In this document: in pieces, positions 57,246-64,000 of the stretch | Numbering within the stretch: position 1 is the first letter of the stretch | How the letters are laid out: each line of letters begins with the position of its first letter | NCBI GenBank assembly: GCA_014656175.1 | Contig: BNBX01000004.1 | Coordinates: 430,290 to 494,289 of the forward strand | Direction: 5' to 3' | Source: Streptomyces werraensis | GTDB lineage: Bacteria; Actinomycetota; Actinomycetes; Streptomycetales; Streptomycetaceae | Length of the DNA: 64,000 nucleotides | Notes under the pieces: generated by a model | Told to the model about the DNA's origin: nothing | Database searches by the model: none | What the model saw: the letters and a program-made list of their open reading frames with translations, nothing else | Position numbers and translations under genes: made by a program

Positions 57246-58193
57246 TCAGACCTCCGTCCGCAGCAGACGCATGTACAGCAGCGAGAACAGCGAGCCCACC
57301 AGCAGAAGCAGCAGCGCCACCGCCGTGCCGTACCCGATCAGGCTGTTCTGGAAGGCCTGTTCGTACATGAACAGCGGCAGCGTCTGGCTCTTCCCGCCGG
57401 GGCCGCCCCGCGTCATCACCCAGATCAGACCGAACACCGAGAGCGTCTGCAGGGTGTTGAGCATCAGCGTGGTGCCGATCGAGCGGCGGATCATCGGCAG
57501 CGTGACATGCCACATCCGGCGCCACCCGCTCGCGCCGTCCACCTCGGCCGCCTCGGTGATCTCCTTCGGGATCTCGTTCAGCGCGGCGGAGTACACCAGC
57601 ATCGAGAACGCCGTGCCACGCCACACGTTGGCGAACGACACCGCCAGGACGGGCAGGGTGAACAGCCAGTTCTGCGACGGCAGATGCAGCCAGTCCAGGA
57701 CCGCGTTCAGCGTCCCCTCGCGGCGGAAGAACGCGTACAGCAGGAACCCCGCCACCACTTCGGGCAGCACCCAGGCCGTGACGACGACACCGCCGGTCAG
57801 CGTGCGCACCGGCTTCGACGCCCGCTGCATCAGCGCGGCCAGTGCCAGGCCCAGCGTGTTCTGCCCGACCAGCGCCGACACCACCGTGAACACCAGGGTC
57901 AGCCATACGGCGTTGAGGAACGCGTCGTCGCGGAACGCCCGGCGGAAGTTGTCCAGACCGACGAACGACTCCTCGGCCTGACCGGTCAGCTGCAGATCGG
58001 TGAAGGCGATGAGGACGCAGTACGCGATCGGCCCCGCGAGGAACACGAGCAGCAGGGCGAGCGCGGGGGTGAGCGGCAGGAAGCGGGGGAGGAACCGGCG
58101 CAGGGCGCGCCGGTCCCGCGGGGGCGGGGAGGCGGCGGGCGGGCCCGGGGTTTTCACGAGGTCCGGGCCCGCGTGCGGTGCGGCGGCGGTCAT
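57246..58193 (-). CDS. Carbohydrate ABC transporter permease (MalF type)
   Basis: 315-aa permease; a Pro/Ala-rich cytosolic N-terminus (1-40), six helices and EAA motif KEITEAAEVDGASGWRRMWHVTLPMIRRS. The ATG at 58193 is preferred over an open frame to 58295 that would overlap the binding-protein gene. Second gene of the three-gene importer operon. Confidence 0.92.
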   Translation of the reverse strand: MTAAAPHAGPDLVKTPGPPAASPPPRDRRALRRFLPRFLPLTPALALLLVFLAGPIAYCVLIAFTDLQLTGQAEESFVGLDNFRRAFRDDAFLNAVWLTLVFTVVSALVGQNTLGLALAALMQRASKPVRTLTGGVVVTAWVLPEVVAGFLLYAFFRREGTLNAVLDWLHLPSQNWLFTLPVLAVSFANVWRGTAFSMLVYSAALNEIPKEITEAAEVDGASGWRRMWHVTLPMIRRSIGTTLMLNTLQTLSVFGLIWVMTRGGPGGKSQTLPLFMYEQAFQNSLIGYGTAVALLLLLVGSLFSLLYMRLLRTEV

Positions 58194-58212
58194 CGGCGCG
58201 TCCCGTCGCCGC

Positions 58213-59604
58213 TCACTGCGAGGTGACCTGGCCGCCGGCGGCGTCGCGCAGTGCCTCGTCGTAGCCCCGCGCGGCCTCCTCCACGGACGCGTCACCCGTG
58301 GTCACGGCCTCCATCGCCTCCTGGATGGCGGTCGACACCTTCGGGTACGCCGGGTACGCGGGCCGGTAGTGGGTGTGTTCCACCAGGTCGGTGAAGAACC
58401 GGATGCCGGGCTGGGCCGCCGTGTACGCCGGATCGGACGCGACGTCCTCGCGGACCGCGATGCCGGAGTTGGCGATGTACCACTTCTGCGCGTTGGCCTT
58501 GGTCTGCATCGTCTTCACGAACTCGAAGGCCAGGTCGGGGTTGGCCGCCTTGGCGGGGATCGCCCAGGTCCAGCCGCCCGACATGCTCACCTTGCCGGGC
58601 GCCTGCCCGTGCTGGGTGGGCATCGCCGCGAGCCCCAGCTCCTTCGACCACTCGGGCCACTCGTGGCCGCTGCCCTCCAGCCAGTCCTGCGGCAGCCAGG
58701 AACCGTCCAGCGCGATCCCGAGCTTGCCCTCCGGCAGCCACTCGCCGCGCACCCGGGTGCCCACGTTGGGGTCGAGGGCGTCGGCGACGTCGGGCCCGAG
58801 CTTCTCCTTGTAGACGGTCTCGACGAACGTCAGGGCGTCCCGGAAGCCCTTGCCCGCCGTGATCCACTTCTTGCTGTCCTTGTCGTACAGCGGGTCCGAC
58901 GTGCCGTCGTTCGTGCCGTACAGCAGCATCTCGAAGGTCTGCATGGTGGCCGCCTCGCCGACCGGCTTGCCGGTGTAGACGTTCAGCGGGATGACGCCGG
59001 GCACCTCCTTCTTGACGGTGCGGGCGGCGTCCAGGACGTCCTCCCAGGTCCTCGGCTGCCAGTTCGCGGGCAGCCCCGCCTTCGCGAAGACGTCCTTGCT
59101 GAACCACAGTCCGCGTGTGTCGGTCCCGTCGGGGACGCCGTACGTCTTCCCGTCCTCGCCCTGGGCGGCGGCCTTCGCGGTGCCGGCGAACCGGTCCCAG
59201 TCCTTCCATCCGGCGAGGTAGGGGTCCAGCGGCTTCAAGTACCCGCTGGTGATGTCGGAGTTGATGAGGAACGTGTCCTCGTACACCAGGTCGGGCGCGG
59301 TCCTGGGGGAGCGGAGCATCTGCTGGAGCTTGGTGTAGTACTCGGCGTCCGGCGCCTTGATGGGGACGAGCTCCACCTTCTTGCCGGGGTGGGCCTTCTC
59401 GAACTGCTGCTTGATGCCGGCGAGATAGGTGTCCATCACCTTCACGGAGTTGTCCGTGGACTGCTTGAAGGACACCTTCAGCGTGTCCGGGTCCCCGCCG
59501 GACCCGCCGCCGCAGGCGGTCAGCAGCAGCGGGGCGGCGGCGCAGAGGGCGACGAACGCGGTCGGACGGACGGTGGTGCGGGGGCGGGCGGCGGTGGGGC
59601 GCAC
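58213..59604 (-). CDS. Sugar ABC transporter substrate-binding lipoprotein
   Basis: 463-aa family 1 extracellular binding protein. Lipobox LLTAC with the lipidated Cys31, followed by GGGSGG. The mature fold contains DLVYEDTFLINSDITSGYLKPLDPYLAGWKDWD and WTWAIPAKAANPDLAFEFVKTM, typical of CUT1 binding proteins. Start GTG 59604 rather than GTG 59610 because AGGAGG is eight bases away. Ligand cannot be read from sequence. A 22-bp dyad upstream (59666-59687) probably holds the operator. Confidence 0.92.
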   Translation of the reverse strand: MRPTAARPRTTVRPTAFVALCAAAPLLLTACGGGSGGDPDTLKVSFKQSTDNSVKVMDTYLAGIKQQFEKAHPGKKVELVPIKAPDAEYYTKLQQMLRSPRTAPDLVYEDTFLINSDITSGYLKPLDPYLAGWKDWDRFAGTAKAAAQGEDGKTYGVPDGTDTRGLWFSKDVFAKAGLPANWQPRTWEDVLDAARTVKKEVPGVIPLNVYTGKPVGEAATMQTFEMLLYGTNDGTSDPLYDKDSKKWITAGKGFRDALTFVETVYKEKLGPDVADALDPNVGTRVRGEWLPEGKLGIALDGSWLPQDWLEGSGHEWPEWSKELGLAAMPTQHGQAPGKVSMSGGWTWAIPAKAANPDLAFEFVKTMQTKANAQKWYIANSGIAVREDVASDPAYTAAQPGIRFFTDLVEHTHYRPAYPAYPKVSTAIQEAMEAVTTGDASVEEAARGYDEALRDAAGGQVTSQ

Positions 59605-59665
59605 GGGCACGACCTCCTACGGGCACACGACACTGTGGCCTGGACGGCTGCCTGGCGAACGTAAG

Positions 59666-59687
59666 TTGACCGGTCCGGTCGGGTCAA
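59666..59687. promoter_or_regulatory. Operator-like dyad at the sugar importer promoter
   Basis: Outer arms TTGACC/GGTCAA with a CCGG centre; of the 11 symmetric pairs, eight match. On the minus strand TTGACC also serves as -35, with TACGTT (59663-59658) 18 bp downstream as -10, so a bound repressor would occlude RNA polymerase. Confidence 0.65.
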
Positions 59688-59793
59688 TGAGCGTGCGCAG
59701 GGGGAACCGCCGGGGGCGGTGAAGGCTTCGTGAGCTTCGGCGGGGCTCGCCTCGCAGGCCGTGCGGTCCGCGCGAGCGGCGTGACGGCGCGGT

Positions 59794-60477
59794 TCAGCGG
59801 CCGGAGACCCACCGGTACTGAAGCTCCGGCCGCCCCACCGTCCCGTACTGGGGCCGGCGGGCCGCGCAGCCGGAGTCGACGAGGTGTTCCAGGTAGCGGC
59901 GGGCCGTGATGCGGGAGATGCCGACCGCCTCCGCGACGCCCGTGGCGGTGAGGCCGTCGGGGGCGTCGCGCAGGACCGTGGAGACGCGTTCCAGGGTGGG
60001 CCCGCTGAGGCCCTTCGGGAGGGCGGCCGGGCCGGGGGCGCGCAGGGTCGCGAGCGCGCGGTCGACCTCGTCCTGGCCGCTCGCCTCGCCGGCAGCGGCG
60101 CGGAACTCGGCGTACCGGACCAGCCGGTCGCGGAGCGTCGCGAAGGTGAACGGCTTCAGCACGTACTGCACGACGCCGAGCGACACCCCCTCGCGCACCA
60201 CCGTGAGGTCCCGCGCCGACGTCACCGCGATCACGTCGGCGTGATGGCCGGCCGCCCGCAGGGTGCGGGCCAGCTGCAGTCCGTGCACGTCCGGCAGGTG
60301 CAGGTCGAGAAGCAGCAGGTCGACGGGGGTGCGGTCGAGCGCCCGGCGGGCCGCGGCCCCGGTGTGCGCCTTGCCGACGGCGACGAAGCCGGGCACCCGC
60401 CCGACGTACGTCATGTGCGCGTCGGCGGCGACCGGGTCGTCCTCGACGACCAGCACCCTGATCGGCTGCCCGGTCAC
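59794..60477 (-). CDS. CitB/DcuR-type response regulator
   Basis: 227-aa regulator. Receiver domain: VVEDDPVAADAH, phospho-acceptor in LLLLDLHLPD, VTSARD and Lys in YVLKPFTF. The C-terminal domain (about 165-225) is a winged-helix LSGPTLERVSTVLRDAPDGLTATGVAEAVGISRITARRYLEHL. The start GTG overlaps the kinase stop by four bases. Its target is very probably the divergent carboxylate symporter gene. Confidence 0.93.
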   Translation of the reverse strand: MTGQPIRVLVVEDDPVAADAHMTYVGRVPGFVAVGKAHTGAAARRALDRTPVDLLLLDLHLPDVHGLQLARTLRAAGHHADVIAVTSARDLTVVREGVSLGVVQYVLKPFTFATLRDRLVRYAEFRAAAGEASGQDEVDRALATLRAPGPAALPKGLSGPTLERVSTVLRDAPDGLTATGVAEAVGISRITARRYLEHLVDSGCAARRPQYGTVGRPELQYRWVSGR

Positions 60478-62117
60478 ACGGCACCGCCCGCGCCGTTCAC
60501 GACCGCACCGGCCGTCTCCCGCAGCGGGATCCGCACGTCGAACACGGCGCCGCCCTCCTCGCCGGAGGTCACCGCGAGGGTGCCGCCGTGCCGGGACACC
60601 GCCTGCCGGACCAGCGCGAGCCCCAGACCCCGCCCCCCGGGACCGGACGGCTTGGTGGTGTAGCCGAGCCGGAACAGCTCCTCGGTGCGGTCCGGGTCGA
60701 CGCCCGGCCCGGTGTCGCCGACCCGCAGGACCAGCTCCGAACCGTCCTCCTCGGTCAGCGCCGTCACCGTCACCCGCGGCCGCACCCCGCCCTGCGCCGC
60801 GTCCACCGCGTTGTCGATCAGGTTGCCGAGGATGGTCACCAGGTCGCGGGAGGGCAGCGCCTCCGGCAGCAGGCCGTCGTCCAGGCGGCTGTCCGGGGAC
60901 ACCACCAGCTCCACGCCCCGCTCGTTGGCCTGCGCGGTCTTCCCCAGCAGCAGCGCCGCCAGCACCGGCTCGCTCACCGCCGCCACCACCTGGTCGGTGA
61001 GCGCCTGCGCCAGCTCCAGCTCGGCGGTGGCGAACTCCACGGCCTCCTCGGCACGGCCCAGCTCGATCAGCGACACCACGGTGTGCAGCCGGTTGGCCGC
61101 CTCGTGCGCCTGGGAGCGCAGCGCCTGCGTGAAGCCCCGCTCCGAGTCCAGCTCGCCCATCAGCGACTGCAGCTCGGTGACGTCCCGCAGCGTCACCACC
61201 GAGCCCCGCCGCTGGCCGCCGGTGACCGGCGAGGTGTTCACCACCAGCACCCGGTCGGCCGTGAGGTGCACCTCGTCGACCCGTGGCTCGGAGGCGAGCA
61301 GCGCGCCCGTCAGCGGGGCCGGCAGACCCAGCTCCGCGACCGACCGGCCCACCACGTCCTCCTCCTGGTCCACCCCGAGCAGCTCCCGGCCGCCGTCGTT
61401 GATCAGCGCCACCCGGAACTGCCCGTCCAGCATCAGCAGACCCTCGCGCACGGCGTGCAGCGCGGCCTGATGGTAGTCGTGCATGTGACTCAGCTCGGTC
61501 GCGTTCATGCCGTGGGTGTGCCGGCGGAGCCGCGCGTTGATCACGTACGTGCCGACCGCGCCGAGCCCGAGCGCGCCCGCCGCGACCGCCAGCAGCGCGG
61601 CCAGCTGCTCCTGCACCCGCCGGCCGATCTCCTCGACCCGTATGCCCGCGCTGACCAGGCCGACGATCCGGTCGCCGTCCCTCACCGGCGTCACGGCCCG
61701 CACGGACGGGCCGAGTGTGCCGGTGTAGGTCTCGGTGAAGGTGCGCCCCTGAAGCGCCGGTCCGGTGTGCCCCTGGAAGGGCAGGCCGATCTGGGCCGGG
61801 TCGGGGTGGGTCCAGCGGATGCCCCGCGGATCCATGATCGTGACGAAGTCCACGTCGGTGTCGCGCACCACCGCCACCGCGTACGGCTGGAGCCGCGCCG
61901 ACGGGTCGGACGAGCGGATCGCCTCCCGCACGGAGGGCGAGTCGGCGACCGAGAGGGCCACGGAGGTGGCCTGCCGTCCCGCTGCCTCCTCGGCCTCGCC
62001 GCGGTGGCTGAGATAGGTGGCCAGCGCGTACCCCGCCACGACGACCGTGAGCAGCACGGCCTGCATGGCGAAGAGCTGCCCCGCGAGACTGCGGGGCCGG
62101 GGGAGGGGGATACGCAT
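60474..62117 (-). CDS. CitA/DcuS-type sensor histidine kinase
   Basis: 547-aa kinase: helix 1 about 15-33, an extracellular Cache/PAS-like sensor (35-170; includes FVTIMDPRGIRWTHPDPAQIGLPF, a known carboxylate-sensor signature), helix 2 about 172-195, cytoplasmic PAS (about 215-305), the SpoOB-like phosphoacceptor SQAHEAANRLHTV, and HATPase_c with NLIDNAVDAA and GGRGLGLALVRQAV. It likely senses an external di- or tricarboxylate. ATG 62117 is preferred to the open frame up to 62306. Confidence 0.93.
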   Translation of the reverse strand: MRIPLPRPRSLAGQLFAMQAVLLTVVVAGYALATYLSHRGEAEEAAGRQATSVALSVADSPSVREAIRSSDPSARLQPYAVAVVRDTDVDFVTIMDPRGIRWTHPDPAQIGLPFQGHTGPALQGRTFTETYTGTLGPSVRAVTPVRDGDRIVGLVSAGIRVEEIGRRVQEQLAALLAVAAGALGLGAVGTYVINARLRRHTHGMNATELSHMHDYHQAALHAVREGLLMLDGQFRVALINDGGRELLGVDQEEDVVGRSVAELGLPAPLTGALLASEPRVDEVHLTADRVLVVNTSPVTGGQRRGSVVTLRDVTELQSLMGELDSERGFTQALRSQAHEAANRLHTVVSLIELGRAEEAVEFATAELELAQALTDQVVAAVSEPVLAALLLGKTAQANERGVELVVSPDSRLDDGLLPEALPSRDLVTILGNLIDNAVDAAQGGVRPRVTVTALTEEDGSELVLRVGDTGPGVDPDRTEELFRLGYTTKPSGPGGRGLGLALVRQAVSRHGGTLAVTSGEEGGAVFDVRIPLRETAGAVVNGAGGAV

Positions 62118-62272
62118 CCGGCCAGTCTGCCTCGTGCTTCCGCGGTGAACTAAATGAACGGAAGGGTGACCGCACTCACAAGGCGCGACATAGTCACCGC
62201 GTTCCCCCGAACCATCCCCCGGACGTGAGCCGCACGCCGGTGATGCCGACGACGACGTCAAGGAGGGCCGCC

Positions 62273-63709
<1,437 letters not shown>

Positions 63710-63803
63710 CCCCAGGCCCTCCCCACCCCGGCCGGCCGGTCCGCACCCCCGTCGCCCCGGCCGGCCGGTCCCCGGAAGGCCCATCCCCCTGACAGGGCCT
63801 CCC

Positions 63804-63851
63804 GCCGGGCGGCCGGACTCCTCCCCCGTGAGTCCGGCCGCCCGGCCTTTT
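63804..63851 (+). terminator. Rho-independent terminator after the symporter gene
   Basis: Exact 17-bp stem (63804-63820 with 63830-63846; arm begins GCCGGGCGGCC), 9-base loop, followed by CTTTT. Confidence 0.85.
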
Positions 63852-63872
63852 CCCCTCCCCGGCCCTGCGCCC

Positions 63873-63903
63873 TTGCCCTGACGCCGACGTCAAGCCGTAC
63901 GTT
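63873..63903 (+). promoter_or_regulatory. MerR-type promoter with 19-bp spacer
   Basis: TTGCCC (63873-63878) and TACGTT (63898-63903) are 19 bp apart, the stretched spacing that MerR proteins realign; the dyad TGACG/CGTCA (63879-63883 and 63888-63892) lies in the spacer. The ATG is seven bases after the -10, implying a leaderless message. Confidence 0.7.
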
Positions 63904-63910
63904 CGACGGC

Positions 63911-64000
63911 ATGCGAATCGGCGAGCTGGCCGCACGCGCCGGGACCACGACGCGGACACTGCGGTACTACGAGTCCCGCGGGCTGCTGCCCGCACGCAGG
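63911..64000 (+). CDS. MerR-family transcriptional regulator (N-terminal part)
   Basis: The first 30 residues, MRIGELAARAGTTTRTLRYY followed by ESRGLLPARR, are the winged-helix start of a MerR regulator; the gene runs off the window. It probably controls its own promoter, whose 19-bp spacer holds a dyad. Effector and other targets are not visible. Confidence 0.9.
   Translation, partial: MRIGELAARAGTTTRTLRYYESRGLLPARR

Overview
The window is a high-GC actinobacterial chromosome segment, almost certainly Streptomyces. Three observations support this: the third-codon-position GC bias, the long antisense coding shadows it produces, and the presence of Streptomyces hallmark genes (chiC with its paired promoter repeats, filP and scy for polar growth, icmA, long-delta ATP synthase). 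Gene content and order match, from memory, the S. coelicolor core region around SCO5366 to SCO5443. I see no prophage, CRISPR array, insertion sequence, tRNA/rRNA gene or biosynthetic cluster; this is conserved chromosome core.

Layout. 1-7.5 kb: the F1Fo ATP synthase operon atp(I)BEFHAGDC, closed by a strong hairpin. 7.5-10 kb: a DUF2550 membrane protein converges on the chitinase chiC, separated by a 50-bp perfect palindrome; the chiC promoter carries the classic 12-bp direct repeats. 10-14 kb: a NarL-type two-component pair, a membrane protein, a cobalamin adenosyltransferase and a stand-alone maltokinase-cap domain. 14-20 kb: 3-hydroxybutyryl-CoA dehydrogenase, an orphan STAS protein, a large membrane-tethered ATPase with an altered P-loop, NucS and an SCO5389-family protein. 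20-25.6 kb: an LLM flavin oxidoreductase, a small CxxC protein and two paralogous ABC exporter pairs. 25.6-31 kb: the polarity proteins FilP and Scy. 31-34 kb: methylmalonyl-CoA epimerase, thiolase and MeaB. 34-37.3 kb: PepSY protein, OmpR-type two-component pair and MarR. 37.3-39.4 kb: three overlapping AIM24 paralogues. 39.6-43 kb: DUF3817, thiamine-binding MTH1187, MarR, DUF3817 and isobutyryl-CoA mutase icmA. 43-49 kb: DUF574 methyltransferase, TetR, a CnoX-like thioredoxin and a DUF6230/DUF6114/secreted-protein cluster behind a 670-bp structured leader region. 49-55.3 kb: pyruvate kinase, ackA-pta and phosphofructokinase. 55.4-59.7 kb: an HTH protein and a sugar ABC importer. 59.8-64 kb: a CitAB/DcuSR-type two-component pair divergent from a DctA-type carboxylate symporter, then the start of a MerR gene.

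Functional threads. Energy and central carbon metabolism dominate: ATP synthase, pfkA, pyk, ackA-pta, and a scattered C4/propionate set (thiolase, hydroxybutyryl-CoA dehydrogenase, IcmA, epimerase, MeaB and the adenosyltransferase that makes the B12 coenzyme). Several regulators sit next to dyads that could be their operators: TetR (44680-44696), MarR (37269-37281), MerR (63879-63892), plus palindromes at icmA, pyk and the sugar importer. The best candidates for undescribed biology are the DUF6230/DUF6114/secreted operon with its structured leader, the AIM24 triplet, and the membrane-anchored ATPase whose P-loop lysine is replaced by arginine.
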